NCBI GenBank assembly: GCA_964563755.1
Contig: CAZLYC010000013.1
Location: forward strand, 1-50,481
Direction of reading: 5' to 3'
Origin: JABMQF01 sp964563755
Lineage (GTDB): Archaea > Nanobdellota > Nanobdellia > Woesearchaeales > UBA11576
Length of the DNA: 50,481 nt
Shown here: positions 1 to 9,467 of the stretch, piece after piece
How positions within the stretch are numbered: the stretch's first letter is position 1
Layout of the letters: every line of letters starts with the position of its first letter
Notes under the pieces: model-generated
What the model saw: only the letters and a program-made list of their open reading frames with translations
Database searches by the model: none
What the model was told of the DNA's origin: nothing
Position numbers and translations under genes: made by a program

Positions 1-321
1 AGCGGACTTGTTCATTATATCGCGCAGCAGCATACCTTCTGAAGTCATCTTATCCAGATCTTCCTTAGTATGCCAATGATGTTTCCTTAATTTTTCCAGC
101 TCTTCCTTTGCCTCTTCAATCTTACGCTTGTCATCTCCTATGATTCCTTTCAAAATACCGTCCAGTACACTTCTATGAATCTCTTTTTCCTTAACTAGTG
201 AAGAAAACAGTTCCTTGGCCTTGTGATGCGACACTCGCTTGCTGCATTCCTTATAGAATTCAAGACCTTTCTCCTCTGCCTCGATTGCGAACAGAACCCA
301 ATGCAAGAGTTTATTGGTCAT
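1..321 (-). CDS. Ferritin-like / rubrerythrin-type diiron protein (partial, 3' end outside window)
   Basis: The reading frame opens with ATG at 321 and stays open to base 1, giving 107 residues with the C-terminus missing. The first helix reads AIEAEEKGLEFYKE and the second contains EKEIH, the carboxylate and ExxH pattern of rubrerythrin and ferritin-like four-helix bundles. A lysine- and glutamate-rich helix follows. Proteins of this family bind two iron atoms and detoxify peroxide or store iron, but half the bundle is outside the window, so diiron binding is not proven. The start overlaps the end of the preceding membrane-protein gene by 11 bases, so it is probably translated as the last visible gene of the long surface operon. 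A soluble redox protein there is unexpected. Confidence 0.7.
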   Translation of the reverse strand, partial: MTNKLLHWVLFAIEAEEKGLEFYKECSKRVSHHKAKELFSSLVKEKEIHRSVLDGILKGIIGDDKRKIEEAKEELEKLRKHHWHTKEDLDKMTSEGMLLRDIMNKSA

Positions 322-1213
322 CTTTCTCCCAGTACCTCTCTGATGTCTTGAAAAGGAGGACGCGAGCGAAACTGAGCACAGGAAGCAAAAGGATGATTCC
401 GAACAAAGTCATCATAACTATATCATTTTTGATGAAAGGAATCCTCAGCAAAAGGTCGACAATCACGAAAAGGACAACTATTACAGCAAAACTCTGTATT
501 GTCTTTACGAACTTCTTAGTTCCATAAGAAAAGCATTGCTTGATGTTAGAATAAGCACTTTCGCTTGTTAGAGTGAAGCACATGGAACTGAAATACCAAG
601 TGACTGCAATCAGCATATAGAACAAGATATCTATCGCTCTCTCGCTGATTAATGGAGCTATGCTGATTTTTGATGAAAATAACATCCTTGCAGAAAGGAA
701 AATCCATATCACACTCAGAAGATAGAAGGGTATGGACTCTATAGCGAAGTTCTTCCAGAATACCAGGAAACGCTGACGCTTATCTGTGCTCATCCTATAT
801 GCAAAATACCAACTAATGCCCTGGAAGATAATCCAGAACATGAATATTGCCAATATCAACAATCCAAGATAGTTGAACAGCACATTAAGATGATGCTTGA
901 ACTCTAAATTCGCTGACAGACCCATCAGCCCTGTAGAGACCTGCTCTGTCTGATTGTAGATATTTAGAATCCCTCCAGTTGCCTCGCCTGCGATACGCAT
1001 TATCGCTTCCAGATGGGTGTAAAGCTTAAACTGGGCAAAGGTGACTGAAGAAGCAACTGCTATTATGAAAAACAAGTCTGACAGTATGCATAGAAGCACT
1101 AAAGGCCAATTATACAACCAAGACTTAAATGAACTTGTTACCAGTCCTATTATTCCTAGATTATGATCAATAGAAACAGGAGTCCTAACGCTTATCTGCT
1201 CTTTTTTCTTCAT
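311..1213 (-). CDS. Six-helix membrane protein, paralogue-like to the 11502-12380 gene
   Basis: The predicted protein has 300 residues. The chosen ATG overlaps the upstream stop as TGATG, which suggests translational coupling; an upstream in-frame start would overlap the previous gene by about 40 bases. Residues near 30-55 form a first membrane helix, followed by an external loop of roughly 70-80 residues, then about five more hydrophobic helices and a short charged tail ending RYWEKDDQ. The same layout (helix, long loop, five-helix block) is seen in the 292-residue protein encoded at 11502-12380, so the two look like counterparts in two related modules. No family is recognised. By context it may be a membrane platform or permease-like part of the surface apparatus; that is inference. 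Confidence 0.7.
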   Translation of the reverse strand: MKKKEQISVRTPVSIDHNLGIIGLVTSSFKSWLYNWPLVLLCILSDLFFIIAVASSVTFAQFKLYTHLEAIMRIAGEATGGILNIYNQTEQVSTGLMGLSANLEFKHHLNVLFNYLGLLILAIFMFWIIFQGISWYFAYRMSTDKRQRFLVFWKNFAIESIPFYLLSVIWIFLSARMLFSSKISIAPLISERAIDILFYMLIAVTWYFSSMCFTLTSESAYSNIKQCFSYGTKKFVKTIQSFAVIVVLFVIVDLLLRIPFIKNDIVMMTLFGIILLLPVLSFARVLLFKTSERYWEKDDQ

Positions 1214-1833
1214 CACTCTGCACCCTGCGCACCTGAACTTATTGCGGCGATGCATCTGTCAAATGAATACGAGCCATCCTCTCCAAGGAAGCCGCAGAGG
1301 CTTTCTAAACGCTGCTGCTTCGCAACCTCAAATATACATTTCTCTGAAGAGATATTGCTGTCTCCTCCTGATATTATGAAACAGGGCTCAATATCGCCGG
1401 TCCCCGTAGCAAGCATAAATGCACACTCATCTTCAGACCCTTCACCGCTATCTTTTGCTATTGCTGCGCATGAGTAGATTGAATTGAATTTTATACCTGC
1501 ATCAAAAAAACAAGAATCCTTCGCAGAGCTGTCACGTATGCCTGCACAATACGCATAATTCTCATTATTCACTGCCAACGACGCAAAGCAGCTGTCTTCA
1601 GAATCGAACTCACCATTTTTGACTGCATCTACGCAGTAACTTGGGCGTTCCGGCAGAGCCTTGAATTCAGCTTTGATTTTTATACCGCTCTCTTCTTCTG
1701 AAAGCGCTTGTTTTTTTTCTTCACCTGACTTCAAATAACTGTATATGCCTATAGCCACGATAAGCATGCCTATAATCACTAACAAAGGAAGTATGAGTCT
1801 CTTGTCAAGGATGTTCTTTGACTCTGTTGCCAT
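1213..1833 (-). CDS. Single-pass membrane protein with cysteine-pair repeats
   Basis: The protein has 206 residues from an ATG preceded by an AGGTGA ribosome binding site lying in the end of the upstream gene; a GTG twelve bases earlier is the alternative. Residues about 12-35 form one membrane helix (LILPLLVIIGMLIVAIGIYS), followed by an acidic linker and an external domain. That domain has about five units, each holding two cysteines, with signatures such as EDSCF, KDSCF, EDECAF, SEKCIF and FDRCI. Regular pairing suggests one disulfide per unit in an oxidising extracytoplasmic setting. The C-terminus of the 320-residue protein at 22728-23690 has the same kind of unit. Function is unknown; the context is surface assembly. 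Confidence 0.72.
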   Translation of the reverse strand: MATESKNILDKRLILPLLVIIGMLIVAIGIYSYLKSGEEKKQALSEEESGIKIKAEFKALPERPSYCVDAVKNGEFDSEDSCFASLAVNNENYAYCAGIRDSSAKDSCFFDAGIKFNSIYSCAAIAKDSGEGSEDECAFMLATGTGDIEPCFIISGGDSNISSEKCIFEVAKQQRLESLCGFLGEDGSYSFDRCIAAISSGAQGAE

Positions 1834-1834
1834 C

Positions 1835-4800
1835 TTATGCTTCACCTAGTAGTTTTCTGCATTCGTCAGTCATTGCTTTTCCTATTGCTTTATCCCTATG
1901 GCAGGTACAGACTGGCTTTACAAGAACTTCAGGCATTGTTGTATCTTCACTTACGCACTTCTCATAAAATGCTGCCTTGTTAGGACGTATCGAAACTCCA
2001 GAAACCACTTCATCCTTAAAAGATGTGCATGTCTTAGAACTCATCCACGGACAGTATCTTTTAAGGCTTGCCTTACTGTTCACCAGATTTATGCATTTTC
2101 CATACCATACGCTACTGGGATTGTCTGAAAAGCCAGGTAGGCATATCGCGAAATTTGTTCCCGTAGCTTTTGTACAATCTTTGATTTCATCACCTACTTT
2201 AATGCCTGAAACAACCGTGTTCTCTTGAGATGCACCTTGTCTCGTCCATGTGAGTTCATCAATTATAACATTCCTTGGATTTTCTTTGACACATTCTACT
2301 TTCTCATAACAGCAGGTCAGACTTCCACTGCAACCCGAGGTGCCTTTAGCATATGATTTATCATCATCACAGCCTGTTTTGCATGTAGGGTTACCTGCTA
2401 AGCCTAATTTAGGACCACAAACTTCTCCTTTTGCAAGACCTTCAGGTCTACAACATACTAGCCCTGAGTCACACGAACTAGCATCGGATTCAATTGTTCC
2501 TTTCGAACATTCAGCTTCACTTATGCAGAATCTGGCAGCAGTATTGCCTTTCTTTTCTTTACATATTCCCCATTTGCTCTTGGTAGATGCAACTGCCTGG
2601 CTGGCAGGTATATCTGTTTTTTCATTTGACGAAGCAGGATCAGGCGCACACCCAAAATCAAAACCTCTTGAATTAACTGTTAAACCGCAGTCAGGAATCT
2701 GTTGTGCAAACTCTATATTTCCTTCTTCCTTAAGTATAGGTGTTAATTTAGTAAATATTATTTTCATTGATTGACTTTGCATAAGCTCTAATTTAACAAG
2801 TCTATCATTGACTCTTGAAATGCATGGTTTATTTCCATTGCTACACGATTCTTTGACGTTGATTCCGTCTACTATGAATTCAGAATCTTCAGATATGCGT
2901 GTGTCTAAACGAGAGATATCTATGAAAAGAATGGGATTTGAAGCATCAACAGATATCTCTATTGAAAACTCTCTTCTCATCTGTGCAGGATCGGTTTCAT
3001 AAGTCCATATGAAGTTTCCGATTTTGACTGTCTCTCCTGATGATATGCTGTTATTCTGAATCCACATATCAAATATTTTATTTGTCTCCGTGTTCTCTTC
3101 CTTTAAGTATGCGGTCCTTCCTTTTAAATCAATTATTGACGAAGTGTTAAGAGCACTTCTGCTCTCGGTGTCTCTGCAAACAACTTGGAACGTGATTGGT
3201 GGAAGTTTCTGTTCAGCATTGGTTTCAGGATCTCTTGAAGCGATTGACCCTGGCTGGTATCCTGCTCCATTGCCTATCGAATCGGCATCTCTGATTTCCA
3301 AACTCATTGTCCACGGAATAGGTTCCTGAGGACATACCTGTGAAGATGTTGATTTTGTCGGTTCTGCATAGTTTATTTCCATCAAAGAGTCATTTTTTAA
3401 GTTAAGTAATCTATTCAAGTCCAATATAAATTTAAAACCTGTGCCTTGGCTACTTTCAGTGTCATAACCGCAGAACATCTCTGCGAATTTACCTTGTTGA
3501 GTGTCACTCTTCTGGCAAGGTCTTTCATCTTGGCTAAAATCATATGATTTTTCTGGACCAGTGGTACTTTGCGGTTGTAATACTCCTATTGCAGCAACAA
3601 CCTTCTTGGATTGACTCAAATACTTAACTTGCATAACTGTTGGAGGTCTTATATTGACTGGTTCAACTGCACTCATCAGATAGTTTGCGAGCATACCCCT
3701 TGTACTAATGCTTCTATCAGCAGATGAAGTTACTGAGAACATCTCTCGGGTTATGACAAACGGAGTATACTTCATCGTATGTTGGACAAAATCAGATGTA
3801 CTGAAAACTGTCAGTTCATGTATCTTGTTTTCGTTGAGGCGTTCACCTGCAAGATTGCCATAAACTCCTCTCGGATAAACAATTCCCCCGTTCTGATTCT
3901 TTATGTCCTTTATCACAAGATACTTCGTGAATGCGCAGTCTTGTGAGCCGCATGATGGAGCATCTTTAGGTAGAACCTGCTCTATTGTTACTTTAGCTAT
4001 CTCAGAATCACCTACGCCATATGGTTTTCCGCCTTCTTTGATTAATTTCGAAGATACAAACCTCGCATAACCCATCTGCGGGATTTCAATACCGCATCTG
4101 AATGCCATCTTTGTTATGTCAAAGCTGCAAAGCCCGACAGGTGGCGCGTTTATCTCCTGTATCGTCGCATCAAACCTTCCAGTTAATGCTTGAGGAGAGG
4201 CCATGTTGCCACCTATTCCTGTCCCGCCAGTGCCTACTCCTGTACCAACTCCTAAACCGCCGGAATAACCACCAGTACCCATCGCTGCCTGCGTTGGCCT
4301 GTAATCAATGACTACCTTGTCATATCGTAAAGGCTGACCCTGCGCAACAAATATTATCTCATCAGTGCAGAACTGGCCCTGCGTCAGGTCTCCTCCTTCA
4401 GGACAATTGCCGCTTTGGTGCCTTGGTATAGGCAACTCTACACCTGTAGTCCCTACCTGATATTTTGTAGCATAGTCAGACAATGCCCTTCCAGGTGTGC
4501 TGCAGTCACAAGATCTTGTTCCGTCACTAAGTGTGGTGCAGGTAGCATCATTATTAGAGCACACTAACTTGATATCATAGTGCATGTTTGAACCAGCAGA
4601 TATGAAATAACCTATCCTATAAACATAAGTCGCAAAACCTGTGTTAGGATCATATACACGATAACTCCTTGTTGCAGGAACTATATTACCTGTGCTGTTT
4701 ATAGGTAATGTGACTGCGCTCTGCAACAGCTGATTCCAGTCTACAGGCCACTCACCTGTGAACATCCATATGCAAGTATCCCACATGAGATTCTCCGCAG

Positions 4801-7800
4801 AGAATGTATTAGAGAGAATATTATTATCACCATACCTCGATTGTGCAGCAGCCATGACACTTCTTGAGCCGTCAGCCATGGCAGAGAAAACTCCTGTTAT
4901 TCCACCAACACCAACTCGTCCTGTCGCACTTCCGCCAAGCCTTCTTGCGACACAGCTAATAGCCTCTTTTAGGACATCGCAGATGTACTGGCTCATTATA
5001 GCCCTGCATTGACCTGCACTGCCGTCACCAGTAATAATAATGGTCTGGAAACACTGCTGGAGCATCAATAGAATATTCTTAAGATGATTCAACCACTGAT
5101 TCAGGCTGGTTAAGCAAAGTGTAATGATTGACTGTATAAAACTGCCCGCTGGCTGTGCGAGATATTGCCTTCCAGGGTCACCCATAAGCCCTGAAACCTG
5201 CCTGTACCAGTCTTGACTGGTCTCTTTGTTAGCTAACTTCCTTGTTATGTCTTCTTTAGCTCCAGACCTTGCAACTATCCTTCCAGATTCTATCTGTGCC
5301 TTTATATCTGAGTTGAATTTTTCAATACTACCGTTTTTAATCTCATCATTCCTCAGGTCTGTGTTGTCAAGTTTTGGGAACCATGTTGTAGTCTCTTCTG
5401 GATTAGACTGCGGGTCTGGCATGAAAAAGCTCGCAGTCGAAACTTCAACCCTGCCAGATTCTTCAATAGGACCTTTCATCTCAGCAACTTCGGACTTCTG
5501 ATAGAATCCTCTAACAACCTTGTTTGGATTTCCCTTTTCATCTACATCCACAAGATATACTACTTGGTCATTCACTCTCTCTGATGAACTTACACCGGGC
5601 TGGTTTTCTGCCCATTTGAGGTCGTTCAGAACTACAAAAGTCGCTCTAGGAGTGCTACTCTGCGGTTGGCATATTCCTGTAACACCATTAACCACTTTTG
5701 CACCGAATCCGCAGTTGATATTGTCTTCAGGGTTTGCAAGACAGTATGATTGTTTGATTTCGTCCCCGAACATCATTCCCCATTTCCACTCCTGCATATA
5801 TTCGAACGGACAGCAAGATGGCTGAGGTACGTGACCTTTCTCGCACTTCTCTTGCTCTTCCTTGGACCCTTCAGTATAGAACTTGAACATACTCTCTAAT
5901 GAATCCCTTCCAAGATCCGCGTAAGCGCAGTCAGACATATAATCAGACAAATCTGTTTTCTGAACCATCTTCCAGTTGCCTGGTTGATATGCGATAACAT
6001 TGTCATATTTTGTATCATCTGAAGCTGTGACCTGAGCGTTTCCTGTTTGTGGCGGTGCTTTCCAAGTCACTTTCTTTCCGCTTTTGTACTTAGATAGAAT
6101 ATAATGTTGTAGCGACGGTACGCTCGGGCACATCACCCTGTCGCAGAAGAGATGCCATTTGTCCTTTACTGTTCTTGAGCTATCTATTGCAGATGCGCAC
6201 TGTTGGCATGCATTATTGGCTGCTTTGATAGCTTCTTCTTCATCTTTATTTTTTGCAGTTCGAGTATCAAATTCAACATTACACGCACTTTTCTCGGCGT
6301 TCTTGCCATCATCCATCTTTGCAATCTTTTCAATCTTGCCCTTCGCAAATTCTGTTATCATCTCTTTAAGTCCTTTAAATCCTCCTTCAGAAAGCTTAGA
6401 AACCGCACCATTCCACCTGCACTGATACGCAGCTGTTGATTCTGTGACCATCGTGGCTAATGTCGATACGCCGCAGACTATTGCGCTGAACTTGGCAGCA
6501 TAATCTATTATAGGCTGTACCTTATTTATAGTATCAAGCGTGACATTTATAACTTTAAGAGACGCATTCAGGACATCCTTTACCCATTCTTTCGCCCCGA
6601 TATCCAGCCTATCATCAGTCATCACAGTCACCCAGAGGCATTGCTTCTGCGTTCCCATTATCGGCATGTTGACAGGCATGCTATTTGTGCCTACAGAGTA
6701 CTGCGACACTATCGGCGCAGGGTCTGATTCTATCTGCATCTCAAGCAGCAGCTTGATGCATCCCGCGACCTTACATTCTTTCTTCCTATGATTGCTGATA
6801 TTCTTCTCCTGTTCAAGTATGGTCTTTCCTGCAGGCTCCTGCTTAAGGAAATTAATCATGATGAATCCTTTTGTGCAGTTATTCCTGTTGCACAAGACAG
6901 TCGGCTCACCTATCCAGTCGAAATCAAACTTACTCCTTTCTGTCGCGCTGACTGTAGCTTTTCTAACTATAGGGACTCCTGCGGGCTTGGCTTTAGTCTT
7001 GTCTCCTCCACCAACCCATTCAAGTTCAAAACCAAAACCATATGCTGCAACACCCTCTATCAGTTCCCTGGGATTCAGTATGCTGCCTCCGGGTGTAAGC
7101 TTAATATTCCAGTAGAAATTCTCACCACAGCTCTGATATTCGATATTGCCCTCAACTGGCACGGATTTCCTTCCGTAATTATCAACAGCTATCATGACTA
7201 TCTTATTCTGCCTTCCTGATGCGCTTGTCACTCCGACTCCTGCGCTTGAGCTCTGTGTAATCGAAACGCTTCCCTGTCCTGCGGTTGAACTGACTGATGC
7301 TCCCGCATATGCCCCAACTGCTGTAGAAAGCTCCAAATCAGCTTCAAAAGTCCCTTCCTCACCAACAGGCACCTTCATCACAGGCTCTCCATATGTGCTT
7401 GCAAAAGCAGACACATCAACACTCGCTTGAGTTGCTGAACCTGAAACTGCTGTCGGATTGACCCATATCCATACTTCACCTGCTGGCTTATTTATCTGAC
7501 CTGCAATCTTTATCTCACTAGTATGAGCAGGAGAGTATAAGCTCTGTATTTCTGCAGCAGTAGGGCTGATTATCTTTGGAGGCTCGCTGTCTTTGATGAT
7601 CTCAAAATCTTTCTCAAATATGTTACCTGCCTGGTCAACAAACTTCATAGTTATCTTGTTCTTCCCTTCGACCAGGTTACTCACTGTCTCAGAGAATTCA
7701 ATAGTATTATTGTTTGTGTTGAACTCTTTTGTCAGGACTGTTGTCGGGTCAGGAGAAGCTATCTTCACTAGCGGCTGAGCTACACTCCCGCCAGGAAGAG

Positions 7801-9454
7801 TCGTTATCGTAAGAGGAGACGATTTCTCGCCTTCATTCCCTGCCTTGTCTATCGCAGTGACTGTGTAAGTATATGATGTTGAAGTGCTGACTTTATCATC
7901 ATTGAATGTTGTGACTGTCGGTTCTGCTGTAGCAATCGGTCCGTCAAGGACATCTGACCGGTATATGATGTACTTGTATGTATCCGTATCATTGCTTGCA
8001 GGAGCATCCCACTTTATCGTCACTGCATTAGCAGAAATACTGGTATTCACCAGGTTTAGTGGTTTGGATGGAGATATAGTATCATCCACTGATCTGGAAG
8101 ATATGTATAACGTAACCTTGTGTTCATCAGTCAGGTTTCCGCTTAACCTAACATTATTCTCCATCGTCAATTTCAGGTTCTCAGTCTCATTGCTGAAAAC
8201 AACCTCAGGAGAGAAATAATCCAGAAGGAATTTCTCAAAGCATTCCTTATCAGGGGATATATGGTCAGAAGCAGTTATCTTAATCTCATTTTCTGCCTTT
8301 GAAGGATCAAGGTCGAGCCCTGCAAAGTTGAACTCTGCTGTGCTTGTTATCCTCTTGTATCTCAGCATCTTACCATTGACAAAAGCCTTGACATCCGCTC
8401 CTGGCGACGCCTTGCCCTTAACATCTATCCTGTTTGTGTTAGAGAATGATGCTGTCTGCGGATTGCAGTCCAGACCATCCACTACAAGCATGAGCTCTAT
8501 CTTCTCAGTTGTCTTAAATGAAGACTGCTCTGAGCTGCCGCAATTCCCTGAAGCATCGCAAGACTCTGCCATCAAAGTCATATCTGAATTTGCCGGAAGA
8601 TCCGCAAGAGTCATATTGTGGTCAGTTACCATTTCAGGCAGTTCTTTTTTCTGGTCGAGCAATGCCTGACTCTGACCGAACTTCACCTTGGTGTGAGCGG
8701 CTATGTTCGTCTTCCATGACAAGAACACGCTAGTTCCGAATACATCTGCTTTGAAATCGCTTATCGTGACAGGCTGATAGTTCTCATCTCTCGTCGTGAC
8801 TTTCAGCGCAGCAACCTGTGATGGATTAGCTGAAGTGTCGACTGCAATAACTTTGTAAACATATTCTGTTGAGAAACTGAGTCCGGTATCCGTGTATGTT
8901 TCCTCTTTCACATTGTCGCTCAGCACTTCAGACCCTCTAGACACCACATAATGGTCAACATCTGTGTCGGCCGGATCTTTTTCCCACGTAATAGTGACTG
9001 AATCCTTATTTATCGTCGGCGCTGCGAGAGACTTCACTGCTTTTGGCACAGTATGATCCCTTGGCGCATCTGTAGTAAATTCATGGAAGAGCCCTTCTTC
9101 AGGATTCCTGACTTCAGATGTGGAGTTCTTTGCAAGTATATAGAACAAGAACCGGGTGCTTGCTGAAATACCTTTTATCTCGACAGAGTGTTCCTTACCT
9201 TGGGTGTTATTCTCCTCATGAGATGTGACTTGACCATCTAAACCGTAGAAAACCGTCCCTTTTGACAGTTCATCTGTCTTCCAGACTATCTTAGCAGACA
9301 GGTCTGTCACGGTGATATCCGCATCCGGATTGAATTGCACTTCGAGAGCATTCGCTGTGTAAACTGGCGTGAGTATCATCAACCATATTATGAATATGGC
9401 CATTCTGCAGACTGTCTGGTTCATTCTTTTTGATGGATTTTTATTGTCTGCCAT
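1835..9454 (-). CDS. Giant secreted/surface protein with Fn3 and Ig-like domains and a cysteine-rich C-terminus
   Basis: The protein has 2539 residues. The chosen ATG has AAAGGT just upstream and starts 14 bases after the previous stop; an in-frame ATG at 9493 would overlap that gene. A signal peptide ends near TPVYTANA. The first ~560 residues hold at least four fibronectin type III domains (for example SVTITWEKDPADTDVDHYVV) with an Ig-like domain between them. The middle contains a hydrophobic, cysteine-bearing stretch near residues 1440-1500 starting FIQSIITLCL, which resembles one in the 1138-residue protein at 17091-20507. The last ~250 residues contain two cysteine-rich units with CC pairs (LVCCRP, LTCCYE). 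It probably sits on the cell surface in adhesion or envelope assembly. The partner genes on both sides are contiguous, and no enzyme motif was seen. Confidence 0.8.
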   Translation of the reverse strand: MADNKNPSKRMNQTVCRMAIFIIWLMILTPVYTANALEVQFNPDADITVTDLSAKIVWKTDELSKGTVFYGLDGQVTSHEENNTQGKEHSVEIKGISASTRFLFYILAKNSTSEVRNPEEGLFHEFTTDAPRDHTVPKAVKSLAAPTINKDSVTITWEKDPADTDVDHYVVSRGSEVLSDNVKEETYTDTGLSFSTEYVYKVIAVDTSANPSQVAALKVTTRDENYQPVTISDFKADVFGTSVFLSWKTNIAAHTKVKFGQSQALLDQKKELPEMVTDHNMTLADLPANSDMTLMAESCDASGNCGSSEQSSFKTTEKIELMLVVDGLDCNPQTASFSNTNRIDVKGKASPGADVKAFVNGKMLRYKRITSTAEFNFAGLDLDPSKAENEIKITASDHISPDKECFEKFLLDYFSPEVVFSNETENLKLTMENNVRLSGNLTDEHKVTLYISSRSVDDTISPSKPLNLVNTSISANAVTIKWDAPASNDTDTYKYIIYRSDVLDGPIATAEPTVTTFNDDKVSTSTSYTYTVTAIDKAGNEGEKSSPLTITTLPGGSVAQPLVKIASPDPTTVLTKEFNTNNNTIEFSETVSNLVEGKNKITMKFVDQAGNIFEKDFEIIKDSEPPKIISPTAAEIQSLYSPAHTSEIKIAGQINKPAGEVWIWVNPTAVSGSATQASVDVSAFASTYGEPVMKVPVGEEGTFEADLELSTAVGAYAGASVSSTAGQGSVSITQSSSAGVGVTSASGRQNKIVMIAVDNYGRKSVPVEGNIEYQSCGENFYWNIKLTPGGSILNPRELIEGVAAYGFGFELEWVGGGDKTKAKPAGVPIVRKATVSATERSKFDFDWIGEPTVLCNRNNCTKGFIMINFLKQEPAGKTILEQEKNISNHRKKECKVAGCIKLLLEMQIESDPAPIVSQYSVGTNSMPVNMPIMGTQKQCLWVTVMTDDRLDIGAKEWVKDVLNASLKVINVTLDTINKVQPIIDYAAKFSAIVCGVSTLATMVTESTAAYQCRWNGAVSKLSEGGFKGLKEMITEFAKGKIEKIAKMDDGKNAEKSACNVEFDTRTAKNKDEEEAIKAANNACQQCASAIDSSRTVKDKWHLFCDRVMCPSVPSLQHYILSKYKSGKKVTWKAPPQTGNAQVTASDDTKYDNVIAYQPGNWKMVQKTDLSDYMSDCAYADLGRDSLESMFKFYTEGSKEEQEKCEKGHVPQPSCCPFEYMQEWKWGMMFGDEIKQSYCLANPEDNINCGFGAKVVNGVTGICQPQSSTPRATFVVLNDLKWAENQPGVSSSERVNDQVVYLVDVDEKGNPNKVVRGFYQKSEVAEMKGPIEESGRVEVSTASFFMPDPQSNPEETTTWFPKLDNTDLRNDEIKNGSIEKFNSDIKAQIESGRIVARSGAKEDITRKLANKETSQDWYRQVSGLMGDPGRQYLAQPAGSFIQSIITLCLTSLNQWLNHLKNILLMLQQCFQTIIITGDGSAGQCRAIMSQYICDVLKEAISCVARRLGGSATGRVGVGGITGVFSAMADGSRSVMAAAQSRYGDNNILSNTFSAENLMWDTCIWMFTGEWPVDWNQLLQSAVTLPINSTGNIVPATRSYRVYDPNTGFATYVYRIGYFISAGSNMHYDIKLVCSNNDATCTTLSDGTRSCDCSTPGRALSDYATKYQVGTTGVELPIPRHQSGNCPEGGDLTQGQFCTDEIIFVAQGQPLRYDKVVIDYRPTQAAMGTGGYSGGLGVGTGVGTGGTGIGGNMASPQALTGRFDATIQEINAPPVGLCSFDITKMAFRCGIEIPQMGYARFVSSKLIKEGGKPYGVGDSEIAKVTIEQVLPKDAPSCGSQDCAFTKYLVIKDIKNQNGGIVYPRGVYGNLAGERLNENKIHELTVFSTSDFVQHTMKYTPFVITREMFSVTSSADRSISTRGMLANYLMSAVEPVNIRPPTVMQVKYLSQSKKVVAAIGVLQPQSTTGPEKSYDFSQDERPCQKSDTQQGKFAEMFCGYDTESSQGTGFKFILDLNRLLNLKNDSLMEINYAEPTKSTSSQVCPQEPIPWTMSLEIRDADSIGNGAGYQPGSIASRDPETNAEQKLPPITFQVVCRDTESRSALNTSSIIDLKGRTAYLKEENTETNKIFDMWIQNNSISSGETVKIGNFIWTYETDPAQMRREFSIEISVDASNPILFIDISRLDTRISEDSEFIVDGINVKESCSNGNKPCISRVNDRLVKLELMQSQSMKIIFTKLTPILKEEGNIEFAQQIPDCGLTVNSRGFDFGCAPDPASSNEKTDIPASQAVASTKSKWGICKEKKGNTAARFCISEAECSKGTIESDASSCDSGLVCCRPEGLAKGEVCGPKLGLAGNPTCKTGCDDDKSYAKGTSGCSGSLTCCYEKVECVKENPRNVIIDELTWTRQGASQENTVVSGIKVGDEIKDCTKATGTNFAICLPGFSDNPSSVWYGKCINLVNSKASLKRYCPWMSSKTCTSFKDEVVSGVSIRPNKAAFYEKCVSEDTTMPEVLVKPVCTCHRDKAIGKAMTDECRKLLGEA

Positions 9455-9467
9455 TTTTACCTTTATT

